Assembly (NCBI GenBank): GCA_017437065.1 | Contig: JAFSBX010000136.1 | Coordinates: 1 to 64,000 of the forward strand | Source of the DNA: Lachnospiraceae bacterium | GTDB taxonomy: Bacteria; Bacillota; Clostridia; Lachnospirales; Lachnospiraceae | Reading direction: 5' to 3' | DNA: 64,000 nt | Shown: positions 56,722 through 64,000 of the stretch, in pieces | How the letters are laid out: each line of letters starts with the position of its first letter | How positions within the stretch are numbered: position 1 is the stretch's first letter | The notes under the pieces: generated by a model | Told to the model about the DNA's origin: nothing | The model's database searches: none | Seen by the model: only the letters and a program-made list of their open reading frames with translations | Program-made: the position numbers and the translations under genes

Positions 56722-57447
56722 TTGAAAAACACCATATTAAAAGATTTTTCTCATCAAGGTAAACGATACGAATATACGATTATGAGAAGTAAACGCAAAT
56801 CAGTTGCAATATCCATAGTAGCAGATAGTGGAATTGTTGTAAAAATTCCATTGTATTTTACGGTAGATGAAGTAGAAAAACTAATAATAAAAAAAGCAGA
56901 CTGGATTGTTGAAAAGTACAATGAAATAGAGAAACAACAAAAGGAAAAACCGACACATCTTTTTGAAAGCGGAGAAGTATTTTATTACCGGGGAACAAGC
57001 CTTGTACTCAATTTAATTGTAAATCATGACAGAAAGCGTATCATGGTAAAAAAACAGGCAGGAACCTTGCTTGTAGTTTCACCTTCCGCAGAAAAAACAG
57101 CAATAAAGGACGCAGTTGAAAAATGGTATCGGGAGAGGGCAAGAGAAGTTATTACGGATAAAGTTACATATTTTCAGCGTTTTGTAGGGAAATCTGTGGG
57201 AGAAATACGCATTAAGGAGCAGAAAAGCCGTTGGGGGAGTTGTAGCAGTCGTGGAAATCTGAATTTTAACTGGAAAATTGTCATGGCATCGGATGAAATT
57301 ATTGATTATCTTGTGGTGCATGAGCTTTGTCATCTGCTGCATATGAATCATTCCAAAGAATTTTGGGATAGTGTAGGGAAAATTATTCCGGATTATAAAG
57401 AAAGAGAAAAGTGGTTGAAGGAAAAAGGGGTATGGTTGAGTTTATAA
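56722..57447 (+). CDS. YgjP-like metallopeptidase (DUF45)
   Basis: Protein of 241 residues. The zinc motif HELCHLLHMNHSKEFW (HExxH plus a later His) lies near the C terminus, after the basic signature RIKEQKSRWGSCSSRGNLNFNWKIVMA. This is the YgjP/DUF45 family; proteolytic activity is inferred from the motif. The start is TTG with GGAAG upstream. It follows the nicotinamidase-like gene by 17 bases. A palindrome overlaps its end, just before convergent amidohydrolase. Confidence 0.88.
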   Translation: MKNTILKDFSHQGKRYEYTIMRSKRKSVAISIVADSGIVVKIPLYFTVDEVEKLIIKKADWIVEKYNEIEKQQKEKPTHLFESGEVFYYRGTSLVLNLIVNHDRKRIMVKKQAGTLLVVSPSAEKTAIKDAVEKWYRERAREVITDKVTYFQRFVGKSVGEIRIKEQKSRWGSCSSRGNLNFNWKIVMASDEIIDYLVVHELCHLLHMNHSKEFWDSVGKIIPDYKEREKWLKEKGVWLSL

Positions 57448-57464
57448 TATAAGTTCAACCATGC
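57428..57464 (-). terminator. Palindrome at the convergent junction
   Basis: An inverted repeat of about 37 bases overlapping the end of the YgjP-like gene has CCCCTTTTTC on its minus-strand 3' side. It probably stops minus-strand transcription of the amidohydrolase gene. Confidence 0.5.
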
Positions 57465-57518
57465 CCCAAAATTCTGAACCGATATACTGCCAGTCATGAC
57501 TATTCAAAAATATTGATT

Positions 57519-58334
57519 TTACATTTTGAGTCCAAATAAATTTACTGCATTTCGATACATCAAATCTTCGTAGGCTGTTTTACTGATTTTATCAGGAAGC
57601 ACATGAAAATAATCCTGATAAAGTGAACGTTCTCCCTTAGGATTACATAGATAAGTATCTACACCGTCAATAGGAGTATCACTTCCAAATAGCATTTTTT
57701 TACTGCCATACCGCTCGATTGCTTCAATAGTAGTTTTCATTGGAACCCATGCCGTATCGCCATACAAATTTTCTGCTTTTCCGAGAAGTTCCAGTGCTTC
57801 TTTGTTATCGCTGCCAAGTCCCATATGCGCCATAATGAAAGGAACAGAGGGATATAGTTTTGCAGCTTCATAAAGAAGTGTAGGTGAGGCAGCTTCGCAT
57901 CCACCGGTATGAGATATAACAGGTAAATGATACTTTTTAGCAAGCTCTAAATAGGGAATTGTCTTTTCGTCTGTCGGTGCAACATTTGAATGAAACGGAT
58001 GTAGCTTAATTGCATAAATAATATCTAAATTGTTCCGAATCATATTTTCCAGTTCTTGTGTCAATCCTTGCGTAAGAGGCTTTACCCAAACAGCAACGCC
58101 TATCTTAGAAGGGTGTTTTCTGGAAAAGTTAAGAACTCTTTCCAGTGCTGCTTCTTGAGATATTTGAAATTTTTCAGGTAACAGTTTTTGTTCATGGTCT
58201 ACCTCAGCAGCATCACCATTAGATACAATGGCATAATTAATCTGATATTTCTTCATGGCTTCAAGAACGACATCTTCGCTCATTTGAAAGCCAACAGTTT
58301 CTCCACCGATGTGTATATGGGTATCAATTCGCAT
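57519..58334 (-). CDS. Amidohydrolase family protein (TIM barrel)
   Basis: Metal-dependent hydrolase of 271 residues. The first metal motif is DTHIHIGG, then HPFHS, HTGGCE, MAHMG and FGSDTP, the order of the amidohydrolase 2 group (decarboxylases and hydrolases). It has no signal peptide. AAGAAGTG lies six bases before the ATG. It is 23 bases downstream of the Rpn-type gene on the same strand. Substrate unknown. Confidence 0.85.
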   Translation of the reverse strand: MRIDTHIHIGGETVGFQMSEDVVLEAMKKYQINYAIVSNGDAAEVDHEQKLLPEKFQISQEAALERVLNFSRKHPSKIGVAVWVKPLTQGLTQELENMIRNNLDIIYAIKLHPFHSNVAPTDEKTIPYLELAKKYHLPVISHTGGCEAASPTLLYEAAKLYPSVPFIMAHMGLGSDNKEALELLGKAENLYGDTAWVPMKTTIEAIERYGSKKMLFGSDTPIDGVDTYLCNPKGERSLYQDYFHVLPDKISKTAYEDLMYRNAVNLFGLKM

Positions 58335-58357
58335 AAAATCACTTCTTTCCGGAAATG

Positions 58358-59200
58358 TTATTTAGTTTGTTTTTTCAAAGTTTCAATTTCTGCACGAAGT
58401 CTTTCGTTTTCAGATGTGATATTGGAAATAATAACATCTTTTTCAGCAATAGCTTTTTCATAAGCCCTTAAATCCTGATAATATTCTTCCCTATCCCGGC
58501 AACGTTTTTTTATCTGCTCGTCAGCACTTAACTGAAACATAGTTTTTGAAGCTTCGTTAAGATATTCATTCTTTTCGGCTAACATCTTAATCTCCTCCCA
58601 TGTTTTTGCTTTGAAGAGAGCCGCCCATTGATCTATATGGTATGACCTATCTTCGTCAGTTGCTAAGTTTATCTGAGTTAAGTCTACCATAGACAGAGTA
58701 AGATTGTCACTGTAGATATGCTGATTTTTTACATTCATAAGTTTATAAGTAGCATAAAATTCAGGATGGTCAGGAAAGAGCGTGTAATCAAGGAAACCGA
58801 TATGTATAACAGCTTTTGCTTCAGAGTAATTCTGTCCGTGATGGAGTTGGTCAAAAGAGCGGCAAAGGTAACTGATAGAGCGGTTTTGCCAATTGAGTTT
58901 ATTTGTTATCTGCATTTCTAAATTTATGTAAGTATTGTCATTTAGAAGAACATTAATATCCAGACGAAATTCTTTATCTTCTAAAGCTTTTCCAAGAATA
59001 ATAGGATTGGTAATGTCAACGGAAATAACTTCTTGTTCTTCAAGATGAAGAAGTGAACATATAAGTCCTCTTAAAACATGATTATTTTTCTGAAGAACAG
59101 CTCGAAACATGTAATCATTAATCATGTTATAAGGAATTTTACCGGTAGCGTTTTGAAAAGAGATATCAAAGTTAGATTGATTGAGTTCGATTTGATTCAT
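58358..59200 (-). CDS. Rpn/PD-(D/E)XK nuclease family protein
   Basis: Protein of 280 residues belonging to the Rpn (recombination-promoting nuclease) and PDDEXK_2 families. The N-terminal YNMINDYMFRAVLQ starts the domain. FRLDINVLLNDNTYINLEMQITN is the metal-binding core with Asp and the E-x-Q motif. A coiled coil (about 235-280) closes it. The family is linked to mobile elements and is often present in many copies; no transposon ends are seen here. AGGA lies eight bases before the ATG. It may be a domesticated or decaying copy. Confidence 0.88.
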   Translation of the reverse strand: MNQIELNQSNFDISFQNATGKIPYNMINDYMFRAVLQKNNHVLRGLICSLLHLEEQEVISVDITNPIILGKALEDKEFRLDINVLLNDNTYINLEMQITNKLNWQNRSISYLCRSFDQLHHGQNYSEAKAVIHIGFLDYTLFPDHPEFYATYKLMNVKNQHIYSDNLTLSMVDLTQINLATDEDRSYHIDQWAALFKAKTWEEIKMLAEKNEYLNEASKTMFQLSADEQIKKRCRDREEYYQDLRAYEKAIAEKDVIISNITSENERLRAEIETLKKQTK

Positions 59201-59514
59201 AGATTTGTTCCTTTCTGAGAAAATAGAATTTAATAAATGAAAAAATATGCTGAAATCGCCGAAACTAAATTATTTTAGTTAAGAAGAAATGATTTACACA
59301 ATTGAAATACTGTGCGACTCATAAATTTTTATATCATGTCATGGTATAAAAAACAATAACTTTTTATTGTATACAAATAAAAAAATAAATATGAAATATT
59401 GATAAGAACATTGTTTTTGACTAAATATAGTATTTGCATTTTTTATAAAGAAGAAAAAATACAATATCTTGTATTGTACAATTTGTTTAAAGAACTGGTT
59501 AATTAATATAAAAA
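59201..59514. other. AT-rich gap, no gene seen
   Basis: About 315 very AT-rich bases between the Rpn gene and the terminator of the CNNM gene. Two small hairpins are visible: 59263-59280 (AACTAAA/TTTAGTT) and 59353-59370 (ACAATAA/TTATTGT). No RNA gene or promoter was identified with confidence. Confidence 0.5.
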
Positions 59515-59602
59515 AGCAACCTACAATTGAAGCCAATCCTTTCTGTTAAACCTGTATTTATCTAATAAAATTGATTCACTCCAAATTAACTTGCAGGTTG
59601 CT
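59515..59602 (-). terminator. Long-loop terminator after the CNNM gene
   Basis: A 12-bp stem with one mismatch (59591-59602 with 59515-59526) encloses 64 bases and is followed on the minus strand by a T run. It begins about 33 bases after the stop of the CNNM gene. Its interior is unusually long for a simple terminator. Confidence 0.7.
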
Positions 59603-59634
59603 AAAAAAATAAATTTTTATGTTTACATTTTTAT

Positions 59635-60948
59635 TTATACTGACTCTTTATTATTAGAAGAGAGTAATCTTACCACTGCATCCTCAATTCTATGATGCTT
59701 TACACTATTCACATGAATAGCCAATTCATTTATTTCCACATCAAAACTCGCCCCATTTTCCGGCACTTCCCCAAGAAAACCGCATATGTAACCGCTGAAA
59801 GTGTCGTATTCTTCAGAAGGAAGTTCCACCTGCAGTTGTGCTGCCACAGCCTCCAAAGGAGCAGACCCTTGAATGACCCATTCCGTGTTATCAGTCTGAA
59901 TAATATCATCCGGTTTCTCTTCATCCGTGTCTTCGATTAACTCACCAACAAGCAGCTCCAACAAATCCCGCATCGTAACAATTCCGCTCATGCCACCATA
60001 TTCGTCAAGGACAACGGCAAAGTAGCAGCCGGATTTTTTCATCTTTGCAAAAAGAACATCTGCTTTCATGGTCTCCGGTACAAAGAATGGCTTTTTCACA
60101 GCACTATTCAATACCGTTTCTTTTGAATCAAACGTCATTCTAAGGTAATCTTTAGAGTCCAAAATACCGATAATATCGTCATTAGTTTCACCACACACAG
60201 GATAAAAATTGTGTCTGGTAGAAAAAATAGTTTTGTTCCACTCCTCAATCTCATCCTCAAGATATAAACTGATAACGTCTCTTCTGTGTGTACAGATTTC
60301 TTCCAAAGGAGTGTCATCAAATTCAAAAATATTTTGTATCATTTCGTTTTCTGTAGAATCAATTGTACCCTTTTCACTTCCGGCCTCTACCATCATACGA
60401 ATTTCTTCTTCTGTAACCTGCTCTTCCTCATTAGGATCAATACCCATCAGGCACAGAACACCATTTGTAGAAGCAGTTAAGAGCCATACAAGCGGTGCAA
60501 AAAATATGGAAACAATAGTCAGAATGCCGGAAAGGGCAAATGACATACTTTCTGCTTTCTGCATGGCAATTCGCTTTGGAATCAATTCGCCGAACACAAT
60601 ACTAAAATATGCAATAATCAGTGTAATAAGAAATACGCAAATGGAATTTAAAGCATTTTCAGGAATAAAAATACCTGCATTCACAAGTATAGCTACAAGT
60701 GGTGCAGCGAAGTTATCAGCTGCATAAGCACTTCCAAGAAAACCGGCAAGAGTAATGGCAACCTGTATCGTTGCAAGGAATTTAGCCGGATTTTCCGTTA
60801 GAGAAATAAGCCGTGCAGCTTTTTTATTTCCTTCTCCGGCAAGTTTTTCAAGTTTTGTTCCATTCATGGAAAGCACAGCAAGCTCCGCACTGGCAAAGAT
60901 TGCATTCAAAAAAATCAATATAATCTGTAAAATAATTGCTCCAATCAT
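59635..60948 (-). CDS. CNNM/CorC-HlyC family transporter (hemolysin family)
   Basis: Membrane protein of 437 residues. A DUF21 domain with about four membrane segments (about 1-190) is followed by two CBS domains (about 215-330) and a C-terminal CorC/HlyC domain (about 350-430, ending near EYDTFSGYICGFLGEVPENGASF). MpfA-type relatives export magnesium or set cobalt and magnesium resistance. I chose the ATG at 60948 with GGAGG 12 bases upstream; the frame is open to 61074 but that lies inside the leader. A consensus promoter, a leader ORF and a terminator precede it. Confidence 0.88.
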   Translation of the reverse strand: MIGAIILQIILIFLNAIFASAELAVLSMNGTKLEKLAGEGNKKAARLISLTENPAKFLATIQVAITLAGFLGSAYAADNFAAPLVAILVNAGIFIPENALNSICVFLITLIIAYFSIVFGELIPKRIAMQKAESMSFALSGILTIVSIFFAPLVWLLTASTNGVLCLMGIDPNEEEQVTEEEIRMMVEAGSEKGTIDSTENEMIQNIFEFDDTPLEEICTHRRDVISLYLEDEIEEWNKTIFSTRHNFYPVCGETNDDIIGILDSKDYLRMTFDSKETVLNSAVKKPFFVPETMKADVLFAKMKKSGCYFAVVLDEYGGMSGIVTMRDLLELLVGELIEDTDEEKPDDIIQTDNTEWVIQGSAPLEAVAAQLQVELPSEEYDTFSGYICGFLGEVPENGASFDVEINELAIHVNSVKHHRIEDAVVRLLSSNNKESV

Positions 60949-60971
60949 AAAAAGTAAAATCCTCCAAATTG

Positions 60972-60995
60972 CTAACGCTTTCTTGTATGCGTTAG
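60972..60995 (-). promoter_or_regulatory. Hairpin just before the CNNM ribosome binding site
   Basis: CTAACGC and GCGTTAG (7 bp, 10-nt loop) lie seven bases upstream of the GGAGG of the CNNM gene. It could affect ribosome access, but this is untested inference. Confidence 0.4.
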
Positions 60996-61057
60996 AGTAA
61001 TGTATAATTTGTAAATATTGCGATAAGCATTTAATACTATAAAAAATGAACACAAAA

Positions 61058-61102
61058 GGGCACAGCCTGTGCATCGTTTTAATTTAAGCACAGACTGTAC
61101 CC
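61058..61102 (-). terminator. Leader terminator of the CNNM gene
   Basis: On the minus strand a 15-bp stem with two G-U pairs (61088-61102 with 61058-61072) and a 15-nt loop is followed by TTTTGTG. Its 5' arm begins one base after the stop codon of the leader ORF. Confidence 0.85.
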
Positions 61103-61103
61103 T

Positions 61104-61175
61104 CTATATATTCATATTAGTCCATGGAGTTAAAATACAATATGCAGACGTATCCGCGTTCCCGTCATCTTCCAT
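61104..61175 (-). CDS. Candidate 23-codon leader peptide of the CNNM gene
   Basis: The ORF encodes MEDDGNADT and continues to an Ile before TAG. Three acidic residues follow the start Met. AGGAGG lies 11 bases upstream of the ATG, a little further than average. The TAG stop is one base before the leader terminator, so a ribosome finishing this ORF would cover the terminator's 5' arm. A second frame from an ATG right after AGGAGG is possible but less well placed. Confidence 0.6.
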   Translation of the reverse strand: MEDDGNADTSAYCILTPWTNMNI

Positions 61176-61247
61176 GTTCTAATCATCCTCCTAACAGTTC
61201 CAATTTGTAATGTGAATAAAATATTTCCAGTTACGCTAACTATTGAT

Positions 61248-61276
61248 ATTATATGTAGCAGGAAAAAAAGTGTCAA
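61248..61276 (-). promoter_or_regulatory. Perfect consensus promoter of the CNNM leader
   Basis: On the minus strand TTGACA (61276-61271), exactly 17 bases, then TATAAT (61253-61248). Transcription should start near 61241, about 290 bases before the CNNM start codon. Confidence 0.9.
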
Positions 61277-61477
61277 TTTTCTGTGCCGTAAAGATTTTGT
61301 GAAAAACCCTATTTTTGATAAAGGTATAAACTCTAAAAAACAGATTTTATTAAATTAAAATTGCGAAAAATAAAACTTAGGAATTGGTATAACAAAAAAT
61401 CTATGATAAAATAAGCTCAAATTATTTTCCTATAATAATGATATGAAAAATAATAAAAATGAAATTGAGGATTGTGC
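61277..61477. promoter_or_regulatory. Divergent promoter region of the HTH/TPR regulator
   Basis: About 200 AT-rich bases without a gene. On the plus strand TTGGTA, 17 bases, TAAAAT occurs around 61384-61413 and may drive the HTH/TPR gene. No operator was identified. Confidence 0.45.
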
Positions 61478-63298
61478 ATGCGAAATAAAAACATAGGGAA
61501 AATCATCTATACTCTAAGAACATGTAATCATATTTCACAGGAAAAGCTGGCAAGGGGACTATGTTCCGTTGCCGCTTTATCAAGAATAGAAGCATGTGAA
61601 CGGGTACCGGACAAGTTGCTTTTAGACGCATTATTACAAAGACTGGGAAAATCTCCTGATAAATTGGAGTCTATCATAACGGTAGGAGATTATGAGCTTT
61701 ATTTATACAGAGAAAAAATACAGGGATGTATCATAGATGAAAACTATGAAGAAGCAAAAGCGTTGCTGGATATGTATGCACAGAAAAAGGAAGCAGAAGA
61801 GAAGGTACATAAACAGTACATATTAAAAATAAAAGCTGCTTTAAGTAAGCTTGCGGATAAGGATATAGCGGCAAGCGAAAAATATATAGAAGAGGCTGTA
61901 AAAATTACTATGCCGGACGGCACAAGAGCAGCATTAGAAAATTCCCTTTTATCTGTTTCAGAAATACAGTTAATTTTAATGAGAATAAGTCAGTATCAAA
62001 ATAAAAATGAAGATGAACAGGTGTGGGAAGTATTAAGTAAATTGAACACATATGTGAGAGAACATTATACTGACGAAGAAGAGCTGGTTAAAATTTATAT
62101 TAAAATAGCCAGAGCAGAGGCACGAATCCTATTGGAAAGAAAACAGTACGATAAGGCTGTAAAGGTATGTGAGTCAGCTTTGGAGCTGCTTGGCAGAAAT
62201 GGTTTATTAATAAACTATCATGCAATGTTGTTTATGCTGATAGAAGGTCTGGAACATTTGAATGAGCCTGATAAACTGGCTAAAATGAAAAAATGGAGAG
62301 ATACTTTAAATAAATTATATGAAGAATACAGTGTGCATCCGATAGGAGAAAACTCTTTTCTTTTTGCAGAAAGCAGTCAGTGTGAAATATTGCTTGTTAA
62401 TGAGTTAATACAGAGAGGACGGAAAACAAAGGGATTTACGCAGGAAAAATTAAGTGAAGATATATGCACACCGGAAAATCTGTCCGCCATAGAAAGCGGT
62501 AAGCGCGCGCCGAGTATTAAACATTATGACAAAATAATGGAAAAGCTGGGTATGCATAAAGATTTTTATAACAGCTTTCTTTCCGCGGAATTGTTTGAAA
62601 TTCATGAACTCAGAAGAGAATGTAACAGGTTAATTTATCTTAGAAAATTTATGGAGGCAGAAAAAATACTGGAAAAAATCACGGAGTTAATCGATACCGG
62701 TATTCCCATTAATGAGCAGTATATTTTGTATAATAAAGTTCTTGTGCAAGAGGAACAGGAGAAAATGAATGTGGAAGAAGCTTTGAACGAAGTAATAAAA
62801 GCTTTGGAGTTAACATTCAATTATAATGATGGGAATTTTAAAACGGATGTAATTCTGGCGCAGGAAGAAGTAAAAATAATTAACTATATTTGTACATTGT
62901 ACAGAAAAATGAACCAGACAGAAAAAGCAATTGCTGTTTACAGGAAGGTAGTAGAGAGCTATCAGTCCAGTAAAGTATCCGAAAGAGGACATTATACAGG
63001 ATACAACTTAATTATGGCAAATTTGTGTATTAGTCTGGAAGAAACAAATCAGATAGAAGAGAGTATGAAAATAGCAAGACAAGGAATTACACAGGCATTA
63101 AATTGCGGAAGGGGAAGTCTTTTACCTGATTTTCTGGCAAATAAGGCATGTTGTTTTGAGAAAATGGATAATAAAAAAGCTTGCGGAGAATATCTGCAGC
63201 AAGCTTTTTATATGAGTGACATGATGAAAAATGATTTTTTTAATAATGCAATAAAAAAATATTATGAGGATCGTTATGAAAAAATTGTATGGTATTAA
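61478..63298 (+). CDS. Tandem HTH/TPR regulator (XRE family)
   Basis: Protein of 606 residues with two XRE-type helix-turn-helix domains: residues about 5-60 (ISQEKLARGLCSVAALSRIEACERVPD) and about 305-365 (FTQEKLSEDICTPENLSAIESGKRAPS). Each is followed by a helical TPR-like region. The arrangement of HTH plus TPR recalls the RRNPP family that binds signalling peptides, but here the pattern occurs twice in one chain. I chose the ATG at 61478 with GAGG seven bases upstream; a TTG two codons earlier has the site too close. The C terminus overlaps a tiny minus-strand ORF. Confidence 0.82.
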   Translation: MRNKNIGKIIYTLRTCNHISQEKLARGLCSVAALSRIEACERVPDKLLLDALLQRLGKSPDKLESIITVGDYELYLYREKIQGCIIDENYEEAKALLDMYAQKKEAEEKVHKQYILKIKAALSKLADKDIAASEKYIEEAVKITMPDGTRAALENSLLSVSEIQLILMRISQYQNKNEDEQVWEVLSKLNTYVREHYTDEEELVKIYIKIARAEARILLERKQYDKAVKVCESALELLGRNGLLINYHAMLFMLIEGLEHLNEPDKLAKMKKWRDTLNKLYEEYSVHPIGENSFLFAESSQCEILLVNELIQRGRKTKGFTQEKLSEDICTPENLSAIESGKRAPSIKHYDKIMEKLGMHKDFYNSFLSAELFEIHELRRECNRLIYLRKFMEAEKILEKITELIDTGIPINEQYILYNKVLVQEEQEKMNVEEALNEVIKALELTFNYNDGNFKTDVILAQEEVKIINYICTLYRKMNQTEKAIAVYRKVVESYQSSKVSERGHYTGYNLIMANLCISLEETNQIEESMKIARQGITQALNCGRGSLLPDFLANKACCFEKMDNKKACGEYLQQAFYMSDMMKNDFFNNAIKKYYEDRYEKIVWY

Positions 63299-63342
63299 AA
63301 TACATTTAATATTGGTCCGGCAACAGATAAATTATTTTTCAT
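63295..63342 (-). CDS. Possible small peptide ORF (MKNNLSVAGPILNVF)
   Basis: A 15-codon ORF convergent with the HTH/TPR gene, overlapping its last bases. AAGGAAAGGA lies about ten bases upstream of the ATG. A near-palindrome, TTGTTG...CAACAA (about 63373-63397), lies further upstream. Short hydrophobic-ended peptides often neighbour RRNPP regulators, but a frame this short can be chance. Confidence 0.25.
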   Translation of the reverse strand: MKNNLSVAGPILNVF

Positions 63343-63414
63343 AATAGTTACATCCTTTCCTTATGGGGTGTCTTGTTGGTAATATCAATATACAACAAAT
63401 TTTAGAAAAAAGAT

Positions 63415-63498
63415 ATGAAGTTTTTGGAAAACCTATCGGAATACTAGGATAATTAACGGGTTCTTAACAGGAACACAATATTTTTCCAAAAACTTCAT
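63415..63498. repeat. Long stem-loop with 17-bp perfect arms
   Basis: Arms 63415-63431 and 63482-63498 are perfectly complementary. The 50-base interior has two small hairpins (CCTA/TAGG and GTTC/GAAC), giving a three-way form. It lacks the loop motifs of the elements at 16364 and 25895 and is not followed by a clear T run. Confidence 0.55.
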
Positions 63499-63600
63499 TT
63501 TTCTATTAAAGAAAATAAGGTAATATTTCTGTGTTGGTTATGAAACACCACGTCATAAACTCAACAAATTGTGTAAAAGGGAACAAGTATACTTGATGCG

Positions 63601-63647
63601 GAAAAAAGATATTTCGGATGGAATCGGCATTCGAAATATCTTTTTTC
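63601..63647. terminator. Strong terminator with 16-bp perfect stem
   Basis: Arms 63601-63616 and 63632-63647 are perfect, with a 15-nt loop and T-rich sequence afterward. No gene ends just before it on either strand, so it may end a short RNA or lie in the leader of the next gene. Confidence 0.75.
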
Positions 63648-63750
63648 TTTTTTTCAAAAACTGAAATCAAACGATGTAAGAGTTGTGAAAAAAAATACAA
63701 TATAGTATAATTCTGCATAGTTACAGAAGTTTGGCTAGAAAGGAACGCAG

Positions 63751-64000
63751 ATGAATTATATTGTATTTGATTTGGAGTGGAACCAGAGCAATACAGGAAA
63801 AGAGGAAGAAACAGAAAAACTCCCTTTTGAGATTATTGAAATTGGTGCTGTTAAATTGAATAGCGAACGCGAAGAAGTCAGCAGATATCATCAGTTGATT
63901 AAGCCAAGTGTATATCATGAGATGCATCAGATTACACAAAAGCTGATTCATCTGCAAATGGATGAACTGGAAAAAGGTATTGCTTTTCCAAAGGCTGTAG
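63751..64000 (+). CDS. DEDDh 3'-5' exonuclease (partial, runs off the window)
   Basis: The first 83 residues of an exonuclease of the DnaQ/KapD type. MNYIVFDLEWNQ has the Asp-x-Glu of the first motif (Asp7, Glu9), and PFEIIEIGAVKL is typical of the same domain. GAAAGGA lies eight bases before the ATG. The remaining motifs are beyond the window end, so DNA or RNA specificity cannot be said. Confidence 0.85.
   Translation, partial: MNYIVFDLEWNQSNTGKEEETEKLPFEIIEIGAVKLNSEREEVSRYHQLIKPSVYHEMHQITQKLIHLQMDELEKGIAFPKAV

Noticed and set aside
60949-61241. M-box (ykoK) magnesium riboswitch before the CNNM gene
   Set aside because: I could not match the conserved M-box core. A leader ORF with a terminator explains the region better.

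Overview
The window is low-GC, AT-rich DNA from a member of the Clostridia, most likely a Lachnospiraceae. The support is the family-typical genes (DUF3881, DUF4446, DUF4358 lipoprotein, FloA locus), strong GGAGG ribosome binding sites, and the arrangement of parAB, mnmEG, jag, yidC, rnpA and rpmH beside dnaA, dnaN, recF, gyrB and gyrA. It contains the chromosome origin: consensus DnaA boxes lie on both sides of dnaA (about 29.1-29.4 kb and 30.9-31.3 kb). Most genes left of it are on the minus strand, and all genes from dnaA to about 50 kb are on the plus strand, so most point away from oriC.

Left arm, read outward from oriC: rpmH-rnpA-yidD-yidC-jag; mnmE-mnmG-rsmG; a short plus-strand pair (alpha/beta hydrolase, signal peptidase I); a DegS/DegU-like two-component pair; a plus-strand pair (unknown protein, metallophosphoesterase); two perfect parS sites with parA-parB; a very short CPYC protein, DUF4446, an HD-GYP protein, serS, DUF3881 and tRNA-Arg(CCT); a three-gene ABC exporter; a PilZ/HD-GYP pair (c-di-GMP signalling); and a fructose PTS operon fruK-fruA-ptsH-ptsI. 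The HPr of that operon carries Arg where the regulatory Ser46 is expected.

Right arm: dnaA-dnaN-yaaA-recF-gyrB-gyrA; a locus with a sensor kinase, NfeD, FloA flotillin, an unknown basic-tailed protein and a LytTR regulator; a CPA2 antiporter; an Lsa-type ABC-F ribosome protection gene behind a long structured leader; a ClC transporter; a Cof-type phosphatase; an ECF sigma factor with an RsiV-like anti-sigma factor; TraX; a housekeeping-type ABC-F; MATE; a lipoprotein, HAD, tyrosine phosphatase, nicotinamidase-like and YgjP-like metallopeptidase run; an amidohydrolase; an Rpn/PDDEXK nuclease; a CNNM/CorC transporter behind an attenuator-like leader; a tandem HTH/TPR regulator; and the start of a DEDDh exonuclease.

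The most interesting signals are non-coding. (1) The CNNM gene has a perfect consensus promoter, a 23-codon leader ORF beginning with acidic residues, and an intrinsic terminator starting one base after its stop codon. (2) The Lsa-type gene has a perfect promoter followed by about 435 nt of leader with a tiny ORF and several stem-loops. (3) Two intergenic elements have unrelated long perfect arms but share loop motifs. (4) The fru operon leader holds a terminator-like hairpin. No phage, insertion sequence, CRISPR array or rRNA was recognised.
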